This document shows, in pieces, positions 26,222 to 35,126 of a stretch of 64,000 bases of DNA. The DNA comes from Dysgonomonas sp. UBA7710 (GTDB taxonomy: Bacteria; Bacteroidota; Bacteroidia; Bacteroidales; Dysgonomonadaceae), in the NCBI RefSeq assembly GCF_002482385.1, contig NZ_DLFW01000039.1, forward strand, positions 1 to 64,000, given 5' to 3'. The translations under genes and the position numbers were made by a program. Each line of letters starts with the position of its first letter. Position 1 is the stretch's first letter. A model generated the notes under the pieces. It was given only the letters and a program-made list of their open reading frames with translations, was not told the origin of the DNA and did not search any database.

Positions 26222-27391
26222 ATGACACAAAAACCCTCAGGAAGACTATTGTCTCTCGATGTACTCCGTGGCATCACAATCGCCGGAATGATAATGGTAA
26301 ACAATTCCGGTTCAGGAGAGTACACCTATGCCCCGCTAAAACACGTTGCATGGGACGGACTAACCCCTACCGACCTCGTATTTCCGTTCTTTATGTTCAT
26401 CATGGGAATATCCACTTATATTTCCCTGCGGAAATTTAATTTTGAGTTTAATACTCCGACACTTCTCAAGATCCTCAAACGTACCATTGTCATATTCTTA
26501 ATCGGGCTGGGACTTTCATGGCTCGGATTATCATTCCGTACATACCATATGCTGGAACCGGATAATCTCGGGTTCTGGGAACGCTTCTTCAGGGCAATAA
26601 CAGACTTTGGGCACCTCCGTACGCTAGGGGTTATGCAACGGTTGGCCTTGACTTACGGTGCTGCATCCATTGTAGCTATTACTGTAAAGCATAAATACAT
26701 CCCGTATATAATCGGTACAACATTGATCGTCTACTTCCTGCTTCTTCTATTTGGAAACGGGTTCGAGAAAAGTGAAGACAGCATTGTATCCATAGTAGAC
26801 CGGGTTATATTGGGCGTAAATCATATGTACAAAGATTCGGGACTGGCTATAGACCCCGAAGGGCTGTTAAGCACCATACCGGCCATAGCTCATGTCCTTA
26901 TAGGATTCTGTTGCGGTGCGCTTATTATGAATACCAAAGACAATGATAAGCGGATATCACAATTGTTTATTGTTGGCACAATACTCACTTTTGCCGGATT
27001 TCTGCTCAGTTACGGATGCCCTATCAACAAGAAGATATGGACACCTACATTTGTCTTGGCTACATGTGGTCTGGCCTCTCTGCTTCTTGCTTTATTGATA
27101 TGGATAATCGACATAAAAGGGCATAGAAAATGGAGTGTATTCTTCGAATCGTTCGGGGTTAACCCTCTCTTTATCTATGTTATGGCCGGAGTACTGGGCA
27201 CATTGGCCTATCAGGCGGTATTTCCTTACAACGGAGAATATATATCGGCGAAAGGGTATATATATTCCGTTCTGCTCCAACCATATCTGGGTGACTATTT
27301 CGGCGCATTGATATATGCTCTCATTTTTGTAGGCATTTGCTGGATTGTAGGAAACATTCTTTACAAGAAAAATATTTATATAAAAATATAA
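26222..27391 (+). CDS. Membrane acyltransferase of the DUF5009/HGSNAT-like (NagX) family
   Basis: 389 residues with about ten transmembrane segments. The N-terminus RLLSLDVLRGITIAGMIMVN and the WDGLTPTDLVFPFFMFIMG motif are diagnostic for the COG4299 family related to human heparan-alpha-glucosaminide N-acetyltransferase. These proteins are thought to acetylate sugars across the membrane or take part in amino-sugar uptake; the substrate is not known here. It is a single gene after the rnr terminator; no adjacent glycosidase or nag gene supports an amino-sugar role. Confidence 0.8.
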   Translation: MTQKPSGRLLSLDVLRGITIAGMIMVNNSGSGEYTYAPLKHVAWDGLTPTDLVFPFFMFIMGISTYISLRKFNFEFNTPTLLKILKRTIVIFLIGLGLSWLGLSFRTYHMLEPDNLGFWERFFRAITDFGHLRTLGVMQRLALTYGAASIVAITVKHKYIPYIIGTTLIVYFLLLLFGNGFEKSEDSIVSIVDRVILGVNHMYKDSGLAIDPEGLLSTIPAIAHVLIGFCCGALIMNTKDNDKRISQLFIVGTILTFAGFLLSYGCPINKKIWTPTFVLATCGLASLLLALLIWIIDIKGHRKWSVFFESFGVNPLFIYVMAGVLGTLAYQAVFPYNGEYISAKGYIYSVLLQPYLGDYFGALIYALIFVGICWIVGNILYKKNIYIKI

Positions 27392-27530
27392 TTGTGATAT
27401 TTTTCAAAAAGAAACTTAGCTAACAGATAGTATTATTTTCATGTTTAGGATAATTTCTCTATTTTTAGAGTTTTTAATAAGTCCCGGCTAAGGAGGACTA
27501 TTAGTATATTAATTTTTAAAACTTTACACT

Positions 27531-28223
27531 ATGAACAAGTATTCGATTAAGGCTTTCATTGAAGAAACAGCACAAGACGAGTCAAAAAATGACTTTTTCC
27601 AATTAGAAAGTCCATATATGCTCGAACTTAATATCAACAACCAGACTGTAATGTTGAAAAAAGGAGCAATGGTAGCTTATACCGGAAACGTGAAATTTGA
27701 AAGAGAAGGTATGCTGAGCAAGGGCATCGGTAACCTCCTTAAAAAAACCATGTCGGGAGAAGGTACCACAATGATGAAAACAACAGGTACAGGACGCGTC
27801 TATGCAGCCGACGTAGAGAAAAGAGTGCGTATCTTGTATCTGGAAAATGAATCTATTAACGTGAACGGCAACGATATCCTTGCACATGAAGAAGGAGTTA
27901 AATCGGAAGTGAAAATGATGAAAAGTGTTGCCGGTATCATGGGTGGGGGCTTATTCCAGGCACGTCTGAGCGGAACCGGACATATTGCCATCACAACTCA
28001 CGGCAACCCGATGACACTGATCGTTAAACCGGGGCAACCTGTCTTTACAGACCCTAATGCAACAGTTGCATGGTCGGGTAATCTCGCTCCTCAGATGAAG
28101 ACTGACATTTCTCTTAAAACATTTATCGGACGTGGTAGCGGCGAAAGTTTCCAGATGATGTTCGAAGGTGATGGATGGGTAATTATCCAACCATGTGAAG
28201 AAGTATATGGAGCTTCACAGTAA
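27531..28223 (+). CDS. AIM24 family protein (TIGR00266-like)
   Basis: 230 residues. A beta-rich protein of the AIM24/TIGR00266 family: MLELNINNQTVMLKKGAMVA, MMKTTGTGRVYAADVEKRVR, IMGGGLFQARLSGTGHIAIT and the C-terminal GESFQMMFEGDGWVIIQP are typical. The first ~25 residues (MNKYSIKAFIEETAQDE) are an extra segment before the conserved core. The biochemical role of bacterial AIM24 proteins is not established. It is a single gene with its own terminator. Confidence 0.85.
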   Translation: MNKYSIKAFIEETAQDESKNDFFQLESPYMLELNINNQTVMLKKGAMVAYTGNVKFEREGMLSKGIGNLLKKTMSGEGTTMMKTTGTGRVYAADVEKRVRILYLENESINVNGNDILAHEEGVKSEVKMMKSVAGIMGGGLFQARLSGTGHIAITTHGNPMTLIVKPGQPVFTDPNATVAWSGNLAPQMKTDISLKTFIGRGSGESFQMMFEGDGWVIIQPCEEVYGASQ

Positions 28224-28246
28224 GTATTCATTCACGTAGTTATAAG

Positions 28247-28283
28247 AACGGGAGAACGATAGTTTTTCCGTTTTTCATTTTTT
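28247..28283 (+). terminator. Terminator of the AIM24 gene
   Basis: AACGGGAGAAC and GTTTTTCCGTT pair over 11 positions (two G-T) with loop GATA, then TTTCATTTTTT. Confidence 0.65.
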
Positions 28284-28331
28284 AGATATTTAAAATATCT
28301 CCATTATGATAGACAATTAACTGATTTATGC

Positions 28332-28339
28332 TACTTTTG
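28332..28339 (+). promoter_or_regulatory. Promoter -7 box for hpt
   Basis: TACTTTTG fits TAnnTTTG, 32 nt before the hpt start. Confidence 0.55.
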
Positions 28340-28371
28340 CACTTTAATAACAATTTAGAGTAAAATCATCT

Positions 28372-28911
28372 ATGAAAACGGTGACTATTAAGGATAAAGA
28401 ATTTGATCTTTTTCTCACGGAAGAAGTTATAGAAAAAGCGATTGACAATGTAGCTGCCAGATTGAATAAAGATTTGGCCGGCAAAGACCCTTTATTCATT
28501 TGCGTGCTAAACGGTTCGTTTATGTACGCCTCTGAATTGATGAAGCGTGTATCTATTCCTTGTGAAGTATCTTTTGTAAAGATGTCGTCTTATAAAGGAA
28601 CTTCTTCGACAGGGAAAATAAAAGAAATATACGGGCTGGAAGAAGATATTAAAGGCCGTACAGTTGTCATTGTGGAAGATATAGTAGATACAGGTTATAC
28701 AATGTCATTAATGCTGGAACAATTGGTTTGCGACGAACCGGAAGAAATACTGGTAACCACACTTTTGCTCAAACCCGATGCTTTGAAGCACGATATCAAA
28801 CTGGACTATGTAGCATTGGAGATACCAAGTGATTTTATTGTTGGTTTCGGTCTCGATTATGACGGATACGGACGTAATCTTCCCGATATATATAAAATAA
28901 AGAACTCTTAA
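28372..28911 (+). CDS. hpt: Hypoxanthine phosphoribosyltransferase
   Basis: 179 residues, normal length. Salvages hypoxanthine (and guanine) to IMP/GMP with PRPP. PRPP loop VVIVEDIVDTGYTMS has Glu102-Asp103; the flexible loop region FVKMSSYKGTSSTGKI and the C-terminal VGFGLDYDGYGRNLPDI are also diagnostic. First gene of the hpt-adk-obgE cluster common in Bacteroidales. Confidence 0.95.
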   Translation: MKTVTIKDKEFDLFLTEEVIEKAIDNVAARLNKDLAGKDPLFICVLNGSFMYASELMKRVSIPCEVSFVKMSSYKGTSSTGKIKEIYGLEEDIKGRTVVIVEDIVDTGYTMSLMLEQLVCDEPEEILVTTLLLKPDALKHDIKLDYVALEIPSDFIVGFGLDYDGYGRNLPDIYKIKNS

Positions 28912-28980
28912 ATATAAATCTTACAGGTCTTACTCTTACAATCGTATAAGTCGTAGCCTGTAACATGTAACTTAATTAAT

Positions 28981-29553
28981 ATGTTGAATATTATAATTTT
29001 TGGAGCGCCGGGTTCAGGAAAAGGTACTCAAAGCGAGAACCTCATCAAGAAATATAATCTGGCACACATCTCTACGGGCGATGTTTTACGCGCCGAAATG
29101 AAGAACGGTACAGAACTGGGTAAGTTGGCAGAAGGTTACATTTCGAAGGGGCAACTTGTACCCGACGATGTAGTTATCGGTATGCTGGCAAATGTGCTGG
29201 ATAGTAAAAAAGATGCTTCCGGAGTTATTTTCGATGGTTTCCCCCGTACCATTGCTCAAGGCGAAGCTTTGGAAAAGATGCTGAAAGAAAGGGGACAGGA
29301 TGTGTCTGTTGTCGTTAGCCTCGAAGTGGACGAACCGGAACTGATAGACCGCCTCATCAAACGCGGACAACAATCAGGGCGCTCAGACGATAATCTGGAA
29401 ACAATCAAATCCCGTCTCGACGTTTATAAAAATCAGACATCCCCGTTAAAAGAACATTATAAAAACACAGGTAAACTTGCATCTATAAAGGGTGTAGGCA
29501 CTGTGGAAGAAATCTTCGGTCTTATAGCTGAGGCTGTAGACAGAGTGAAATGA
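28981..29553 (+). CDS. adk: Adenylate kinase
   Basis: 190 residues, the short form without a zinc/LID insertion. P-loop GAPGSGKGT at residues 8-16, AMP-binding HISTGDVLRAEM, DGFPRTIAQGEAL and the LID start RLIKRGQQSGRSDDN. It converts ATP and AMP into two ADP. It follows hpt by 69 nt; the spacer (28912-28980) has words such as GTAACATGTAACTT that resemble those of the composite repeats. A strong terminator follows the gene. Confidence 0.96.
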   Translation: MLNIIIFGAPGSGKGTQSENLIKKYNLAHISTGDVLRAEMKNGTELGKLAEGYISKGQLVPDDVVIGMLANVLDSKKDASGVIFDGFPRTIAQGEALEKMLKERGQDVSVVVSLEVDEPELIDRLIKRGQQSGRSDDNLETIKSRLDVYKNQTSPLKEHYKNTGKLASIKGVGTVEEIFGLIAEAVDRVK

Positions 29554-29567
29554 TATTCTCCAATATA

Positions 29568-29606
29568 AAAGGAAGTTATAGGAACTATCTTATAACTTCC
29601 TTTGTT
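29568..29606 (+). terminator. Terminator of adk
   Basis: AAAGGAAGTTATA and TATAACTTCCTTT form a perfect 13-bp stem with a 10-nt loop, 14 nt after the adk stop. obgE must therefore depend partly on readthrough or its own promoter. Confidence 0.8.
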
Positions 29607-29659
29607 ATCTAAATACAAATCAATAGTTTCCCTTACAAGCAGGAGACAACCAAAACAAT

Positions 29660-30820
29660 ATGGCAGATTCAAATTTTATAGATTACGTCAAAATTTATTG
29701 CCGTTCGGGCAAAGGTGGTAGAGGATCGACTCACTTCCGTCGTGAAAAATACATACCTAAGGGTGGTCCTGACGGTGGTGATGGTGGCGACGGTGGCCAT
29801 GTGATATTGCGGGGCAACCGGAACTTATGGACATTGCTCCATCTGAAGTTTCAACGCCATATTCTTGCAGGACACGGTGAAAGTGGTTCCGGCAGGTTAA
29901 GTTCCGGCAAAAAAGGCGAAACCAAGATAATCGATGTCCCTTGCGGAACAGTGGCTTATGATGCCGAAACGGGAGAATATCTATGTGATGTAACCGAAGA
30001 TGGCCAGGAGGTTATCATGCTGAGAGGGGGTAAGGGCGGCCGTGGAAACAATCACTTCAAAACCCCTACCAATCAGGCGCCACGATATGCTCAACCGGGA
30101 GAACCATATCAGGAACGCAGAGTGATATTAGAGCTCAAAGTATTGGCTGATGTGGGACTGGTCGGATTCCCGAATGCGGGTAAATCTACTTTGCTTTCGG
30201 TAATGACTGCTGCAAAGCCTAAAATAGCTAATTATCCGTTTACTACGCTGGAACCGAAGATAGGAATTGTCAGTTACCGTGACTACAAATCGTTTGTAAT
30301 GGCCGATATTCCCGGTATTATAGAGGGAGCAAGTGAGGGGAAAGGCTTGGGACTTCGCTTCCTGCGCCATATCGAGCGAAATTCATTATTATTGTTTATT
30401 ATAGCTGCCGACGCGGACGACATTCATCAGGAATACAGGATTCTGCTCAACGAACTGGCTCAGTTCAACCCCGAATTACTTGATAAACGGCGGGTATTGG
30501 CCATATCTAAATCCGACATGCTGGACGAAGAACTGATGGAAGCTCTGGAAGCCGATCTTCCGGAGATACCTCATATCTTTATTTCATCCATTACAGGGTA
30601 TAACATCATGCAACTGAAAGACCTGCTTTGGAGAGAACTGAATGCTGACGGAGAATATCAGAAATCATTCAATATAACACATCGCAATTTGGATATAAAG
30701 ACGGTAGAATTTGATGAAGAAGACGACTCTATACCGGAAGATGATTACGAGGAAGAAGACTGGGATGAAGAAGATGAAGTGGATGGATTTTTCTACGAGG
30801 AGGAGGATGAAACAGAATAA
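29660..30820 (+). CDS. obgE: GTPase ObgE/CgtA
   Basis: 386 residues. The N-terminal Obg domain is glycine-rich (SGKGGRGSTHFRREKYIPKG, GGDGGDGGHV), the G domain has GFPNAGKST (G1), DIPGIIEGASEGKGLG (G3) and ISKSDML (G4). The last ~55 residues are very acidic (runs of Glu/Asp), a usual Obg feature. It is an essential ribosome-assembly and stress GTPase. Followed by a bidirectional terminator before a convergent gene. Confidence 0.96.
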   Translation: MADSNFIDYVKIYCRSGKGGRGSTHFRREKYIPKGGPDGGDGGDGGHVILRGNRNLWTLLHLKFQRHILAGHGESGSGRLSSGKKGETKIIDVPCGTVAYDAETGEYLCDVTEDGQEVIMLRGGKGGRGNNHFKTPTNQAPRYAQPGEPYQERRVILELKVLADVGLVGFPNAGKSTLLSVMTAAKPKIANYPFTTLEPKIGIVSYRDYKSFVMADIPGIIEGASEGKGLGLRFLRHIERNSLLLFIIAADADDIHQEYRILLNELAQFNPELLDKRRVLAISKSDMLDEELMEALEADLPEIPHIFISSITGYNIMQLKDLLWRELNADGEYQKSFNITHRNLDIKTVEFDEEDDSIPEDDYEEEDWDEEDEVDGFFYEEEDETE

Positions 30821-30858
30821 GGGTACAGACTTTTGATCCGTCTGTCTTATGATAAAAT

Positions 30859-30888
30859 AAGGCCTGCCGAAAACATTCGGCAGGCCTT
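30859..30888. terminator. Bidirectional terminator after obgE
   Basis: AAGGCCTGCCGAA / TTCGGCAGGCCTT, a perfect 13-bp stem with loop AACA, between the converging obgE and the gene ending at 30905. Confidence 0.85.
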
Positions 30889-30904
30889 AACTTTTACTTC
30901 ATTA

Positions 30905-31444
30905 TCAGGAAAAAGCGTTTTTTGCAGACTTTTTTTCTCTTTTCAACGATTCTTTCTGCGATTTATAGGTATCTTTCAAAGACTCTAATCTTGCTTTTTT
31001 CTCTGACTTACTCAAATTGTCATTATCTTCTATGGCGTCCTTTTCTGATTCATAACGTTTTTTGAGCGCCTCCAGTTTCTGCTCATAAGTATCTCCGATA
31101 ATATCTTTCAGACCGCCTTTTTCTGACATTTTCCCATACTTTTTCTCAAATGTATTAATCTGGTTTTTAGTTAATATTTTCTCTATATCCGATTTATGCT
31201 TTAGGGCCAAAGCACGTTTACGCTGCCCTTTCTCATAACCTGAAATGGTTCTGTCCCGGCCAATTGCCTGAAACTGTTTTTTTACATCTCTCTTCAAATC
31301 CTTGATTTGCGCGGTTTGTTTAGATGAAAGCTGCAAATCTTTATAGACCTCTATATTGTTATAATATAAAGATTCATCTTCTGTTTGTGCATATGTCACA
31401 GATGAAGAGGCAAGAATAAATAATAATAACAAAATCTTTTTCAT
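30905..31444 (-). CDS. Exported helical, highly charged protein (Spy/CpxP-like repeats?)
   Basis: 179 residues with a signal peptide (MKKILLLLFILASSSVTYAQ). The mature part is almost all Lys/Glu-rich helix. It holds LQLSSKQTAQIKDLKRDVKK and later ILTKNQINTFEKKYG, which resemble the LTxxQ repeats of Spy/CpxP periplasmic proteins and the DUF4890-type proteins of Bacteroidota. A chaperone-like or envelope-stress role is possible but not shown. The start at 31444 gives the signal peptide; a longer ORF to 31543 exists. Divergent from pgeF. Confidence 0.68.
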   Translation of the reverse strand: MKKILLLLFILASSSVTYAQTEDESLYYNNIEVYKDLQLSSKQTAQIKDLKRDVKKQFQAIGRDRTISGYEKGQRKRALALKHKSDIEKILTKNQINTFEKKYGKMSEKGGLKDIIGDTYEQKLEALKKRYESEKDAIEDNDNLSKSEKKARLESLKDTYKSQKESLKREKKSAKNAFS

Positions 31445-31584
31445 AACTTTATGTAGTTTAATAAATTCATTATAAACAAATAAAAGAAGGTATTTAGTAG
31501 AACATTGTTTAGATATAACTGGCTGTTGTTCTTTTAGATACAAAAAAATAATAGGTCTGCGACCTTAAAAGAAAGCATTTAACC

Positions 31585-32394
31585 ATGGAATATTTCTCTT
31601 TAAATAATATCGGACTCTTTCGTTTCTCTATATTTCCCAACTCTAATCTGTTTCATTTTTCGTCCAGCATAAAAGGTGGGGTTAGTACGGGCGAATATAG
31701 CTCTCTTAATCTTAGTCTGTATTCAGGAGACAATCCTGACCATGTGAAAGAAAACAGAGAACGTATTGCAAATGTAACAGGCATTTCTGTAGAAAATCTG
31801 TATATCCCCTATCAAACCCATGATGACAGAACATTCATTGTAGACGAACAATTTTTAAATCTTAGCGATGAGGAAAAAGAAAAAAAGTTACATGGTATCG
31901 ATGCCCTTATCACTGACCGGAAAAATATATGCATAGGAGTTACTACTGCCGACTGTGTACCGGTGTTGATATACGACCCGCACAAAGAAGTATTGGCAGC
32001 TATCCATGCCGGATGGAGAGGTACTGTTGCGCGGATTGCGGAAAAGACTGTGATAAGGATGACTGAATATTTTGGTTGCAATCCCAGAGATCTGCTTGCC
32101 GGGATAGCTCCATGTATATCGCAGGAGCGCTTCGATGTGGGCGAAGAAGTAGTAGAAACCTTTCAGGAAGCAGGTTTTCAAATTGAGGATATTGGTTATC
32201 GGAACACCGAAACCGGGAAAATGCATCTGAATCTGCAACAGGCAAACAAACTTATTTTAAATGATGCAGGCATACCGGTTCAGAATATTGAAATTGCAAA
32301 TCTCTGTACCTATTCGAATCCTCAGCTATTTTTTTCTGCGCGGCGTCAGACTATTCATTCAGGACGAATGGTTACAGGTGGTATATTAAGATAA
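31585..32394 (+). CDS. pgeF: Peptidoglycan editing factor PgeF / YfiH-type purine nucleoside phosphorylase
   Basis: 269 residues. Zinc site residues His79 (YQTHDD), Cys124 (TTADCVPVLIYD) and His141 (AIHAGWRGTVARI) of the YfiH (LACC1-like) family are all present. Members remove mis-incorporated amino acids from UDP-MurNAc or act on purine nucleosides; both functions have been reported for the family. Ends 47 nt before aguA, which has its own -7 box in the gap. Confidence 0.9.
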   Translation: MEYFSLNNIGLFRFSIFPNSNLFHFSSSIKGGVSTGEYSSLNLSLYSGDNPDHVKENRERIANVTGISVENLYIPYQTHDDRTFIVDEQFLNLSDEEKEKKLHGIDALITDRKNICIGVTTADCVPVLIYDPHKEVLAAIHAGWRGTVARIAEKTVIRMTEYFGCNPRDLLAGIAPCISQERFDVGEEVVETFQEAGFQIEDIGYRNTETGKMHLNLQQANKLILNDAGIPVQNIEIANLCTYSNPQLFFSARRQTIHSGRMVTGGILR

Positions 32395-32402
32395 TTATTT
32401 TG

Positions 32403-32410
32403 TATTTTTG
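32403..32410 (+). promoter_or_regulatory. Promoter -7 box for aguA
   Basis: TATTTTTG fits TAnnTTTG, 32 nt before the aguA start. Confidence 0.5.
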
Positions 32411-32441
32411 CTATCTGATAAACATTTTAGAATAAAAACGA

Positions 32442-33479
32442 ATGGCTCACCCTATACTTTTACCTCCCGAATGGTATCCCCAAAGCGCCATACAACTCAC
32501 ATGGCCTCATATTGGCACCGACTGGGAATATATGATCGAAGATGTAACCGCCTGTTATGTAAACATAGCATATGAAATACTAAAGAGGCAAAAACTTGTC
32601 ATTGTATGCTATAGTGCCGAGAGTGTAAAGTTTGAGATGAGAGAGCACAAAGAATTATTTGACAATCTCACTTTGGTTGAATTACCTGCAAACGATACCT
32701 GGGCGCGTGACCATAGCGGCATATCGGTTATTAAGGATGGTAAAAAATATGTATATGATTTTACGTTCAACGGATGGGGATTGAAATTTGCATCTAATTT
32801 CGATAATCAGATAACCAGAGGATTATTTTCAAAAAAGATATTTGCTTCCGGTGTAGAACTGATAAACAAAAAAGATTTTGTACTCGAAGGCGGAGCAATA
32901 GAATCGGACGGAAAAGGAACTCTGCTCACCACATCCGAATGTCTATTATCTCCCAATAGAAATTCATACCTTTCGAAAGAAGAAATAGAAGAATACTTGA
33001 AAGAAGGATTTGGCTTCAACAGAGTATTATGGCTCGATCATGGCTATTTTGCCGGGGATGATACGGATAGCCACATCGATACACTCGCCCGTTTTTGTGA
33101 TGAGCATACAATAGCCTATGTAAAATGTGAGGATACATCGGACGAACATTATGACGCCCTTGCTAAAATGGAAAAGCAACTGGAAACATTTACCGATTAT
33201 CTGGGAAACCCATATAAACTGATTACTTTACCTATGGCAAAACCTGCATATGACGAGGATAATCAAAGATTACCCGCAACATATGCCAATTTCCTTATTA
33301 TGAACAATGTGGTATTGCTACCGTTCTATAACGATAAGGAAAGGGACGGAGAAGCCCGGAAGCAATTGCAAAAGGCTTTTCCGGCAAGAGAGATTATTGG
33401 TGTGGATTGCTCGCCGCTGATAAGACAGCATGGTTCTCTACATTGCATTACAATGCAGTATCCCGAAGGTTTTATCTAA
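32442..33479 (+). CDS. aguA: Agmatine deiminase
   Basis: 345 residues, peptidylarginine-deiminase fold. It converts agmatine to N-carbamoylputrescine and ammonia. Motifs: NDTWARDHSGI (substrate-binding Asp/Arg), VLEGGAIESDG, WLDHGYFAGDDTDSHID (catalytic His/Asp) and, at the end, HGSLHCITMQYP with the nucleophile Cys335. The start MAHPILLPPEWYPQSA is conserved. It lies in a run with a small gene and aguB, forming the agmatine route to putrescine. Confidence 0.94.
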   Translation: MAHPILLPPEWYPQSAIQLTWPHIGTDWEYMIEDVTACYVNIAYEILKRQKLVIVCYSAESVKFEMREHKELFDNLTLVELPANDTWARDHSGISVIKDGKKYVYDFTFNGWGLKFASNFDNQITRGLFSKKIFASGVELINKKDFVLEGGAIESDGKGTLLTTSECLLSPNRNSYLSKEEIEEYLKEGFGFNRVLWLDHGYFAGDDTDSHIDTLARFCDEHTIAYVKCEDTSDEHYDALAKMEKQLETFTDYLGNPYKLITLPMAKPAYDEDNQRLPATYANFLIMNNVVLLPFYNDKERDGEARKQLQKAFPAREIIGVDCSPLIRQHGSLHCITMQYPEGFI

Positions 33480-33490
33480 ATACTATTCAG

Positions 33491-33715
33491 ATGAAAGATC
33501 AGAAAGCATTATTGTTCAGATGCATAAAGAATGATGTTCCTGCAATGGTATTTTCGGGGAATGATATACTGTTCCTCCCTCTACTGAAAAAATATTACGA
33601 AGATGCAAAACAAGCCGGATGCACACAGGAATTTCTGGACGATATACAACTGCGAATAGAAGAATTCGGGAAACATATAGAGATGTCGCCTGATACAATT
33701 AAATTGCCGGATTGA
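33491..33715 (+). CDS. Small conserved-looking protein in the agmatine operon
   Basis: 74 residues, MKDQKALLFRCIKNDVPAMV... with predicted alpha/beta content and no signal peptide or transmembrane segment. It begins 11 nt after the aguA stop and is followed 83 nt later by aguB. The frame is also open upstream (to 33407) within aguA, but the ATG at 33491 is the natural start. Its codon choice and amino acid composition look genuine. The family was not recognised. Its position suggests a link with putrescine synthesis, perhaps as a regulator or accessory; that is inference. Confidence 0.6.
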   Translation: MKDQKALLFRCIKNDVPAMVFSGNDILFLPLLKKYYEDAKQAGCTQEFLDDIQLRIEEFGKHIEMSPDTIKLPD

Positions 33716-33798
33716 TTACTGATTTGCCAATTAGCAAATATGCCAATGTACCAATGGTGCAAAGCCATATGATTTATAATTTGTAACTCACATATAAA

Positions 33799-34674
33799 AT
33801 GAAAATAGGATTAATACAACAGGCCAATACACCCGATATTCGGAAGAATATTGAAGGGCTCAAGAATAAAGTAAAAGACGCCGCAAAACAAGGCGCGCAA
33901 CTTATCGTTTTGCAGGAGTTGCATAATTCATTGTATTTCTGTCAGGTAGAAGATACTAGTATTTTCGATCTTGCCGAAACAATCCCCGGCCCGTCGACTG
34001 ATGAATTTGGAGCACTGGCAAAAGAACTGGGAGTAGTTGTTGTACTCTCCCTCTTCGAGCGCCGCGCACCGGGCTTATATCACAATACGGCTGTGGTAAT
34101 GGAAAAAGACGGAACTATTGCCGGAAAATACCGCAAGATGCATATTCCCGATGATCCTGCCTATTATGAAAAATTCTATTTCACTCCGGGAGACATAGGA
34201 TTCAAACCCATTGAAACATCTCTGGGGAAACTGGGTGTACTGGTTTGCTGGGATCAGTGGTATCCCGAAGCTGCCCGCCTGATGGCAATGGCAGGAGCCG
34301 ATTTACTTATTTATCCTACTGCCATAGGATGGGAATCGACCGACTCGCAGGAAGAAAAAGAGCGCCAGCTAGGAGCATGGGTAATCTCCCAGAGAGGACA
34401 TGCCGTAGCAAATGGTTTACATGTGGTATCAGTTAATCGTACAGGTTACGAACCCGATCCGTCAGGACAAACGAATGGCATTACATTCTGGGGAAACAGT
34501 TTTGTGGCTGGTCCTCAGGGAGAAATACTATGGCAAGCCCCGAACGACAAAGAAGAAGTCCGGATTGTGGAAATAGATATGAAACGCTCCGAACAGGTAA
34601 GACGCTGGTGGCCGTTCTTTCGCGATAGACGTATCGATTCTTTCGGGGATATAACAAAGCGGTTTATAGATTAA
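33799..34674 (+). CDS. aguB: N-carbamoylputrescine amidase
   Basis: 291 residues, nitrilase superfamily. Converts N-carbamoylputrescine to putrescine, CO2 and ammonia, the step after AguA. Catalytic triad Glu40 (VLQELHNS), Lys113 (KYRKMHIPDD) and Cys150 (VLVCWDQWYPEAARL). The full family length and the C-terminal RRWWPFFRDRRIDSFGDI are present. Spacer upstream (33716-33798) is AT-rich with CCAATTAGCAAATATGCCAA-like words. Confidence 0.95.
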   Translation: MKIGLIQQANTPDIRKNIEGLKNKVKDAAKQGAQLIVLQELHNSLYFCQVEDTSIFDLAETIPGPSTDEFGALAKELGVVVVLSLFERRAPGLYHNTAVVMEKDGTIAGKYRKMHIPDDPAYYEKFYFTPGDIGFKPIETSLGKLGVLVCWDQWYPEAARLMAMAGADLLIYPTAIGWESTDSQEEKERQLGAWVISQRGHAVANGLHVVSVNRTGYEPDPSGQTNGITFWGNSFVAGPQGEILWQAPNDKEEVRIVEIDMKRSEQVRRWWPFFRDRRIDSFGDITKRFID

Positions 34675-34680
34675 CCGGAA

Positions 34681-35028
34681 ATGCTACGAAGCTTTGCAAT
34701 ACTTACACTCTCCCTTTTGTTCTCCTGTTCCTCTAAGGCAAACAGACGAGAGGATAATGTGAATATTAAAGAAGTGACAGAAGTTCAACAATCTTTGGAA
34801 ACAAGGCATCTTTTCAGAAAGGAATACGAGACGAATAAAAACAGTAAGGAAAGGCAGAATAGCATTCTGAGCCAAGCGCAAAAATATTTATTAGCTATCT
34901 CAGAAGTTGTGGATACTAAAATAATGTCGATTATTTACTCCTGTTTATCCGGACTAAGTTCTTTTCATGTATTTATTTCGGATCGCTTTTTAGTATATTT
35001 TACATTTAAAACGATTATTCTTATGTAA
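34681..35028 (+). CDS. Possible small lipoprotein, uncertain
   Basis: 115 residues beginning 6 nt after aguB. The N-terminus MLRSFAILTLSLLFSCSSKA is a good lipoprotein signal (Cys16). The next ~60 residues are charged and helix-like. The final ~35 residues are hydrophobic and rich in Phe, Ser and Ile, and look less like a real protein, so the frame may have run past an ancestral frameshift or stop. It may be a decaying gene. No family recognised. Confidence 0.4.
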   Translation: MLRSFAILTLSLLFSCSSKANRREDNVNIKEVTEVQQSLETRHLFRKEYETNKNSKERQNSILSQAQKYLLAISEVVDTKIMSIIYSCLSGLSSFHVFISDRFLVYFTFKTIILM

Positions 35029-35056
35029 AAATGTAATCTCTAGTTTGCATTTTTAG

Positions 35057-35064
35057 TATATTTG
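35057..35064 (+). promoter_or_regulatory. Promoter -7 box for the pta operon
   Basis: TATATTTG fits TAnnTTTG, 62 nt before the pta start. Confidence 0.55.
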
Positions 35065-35126
35065 CGCACGCGTAAAATGGCGTGGTATGCCGTTTGCACA
35101 AGAACACAAGTAAAAATATCTATTAT

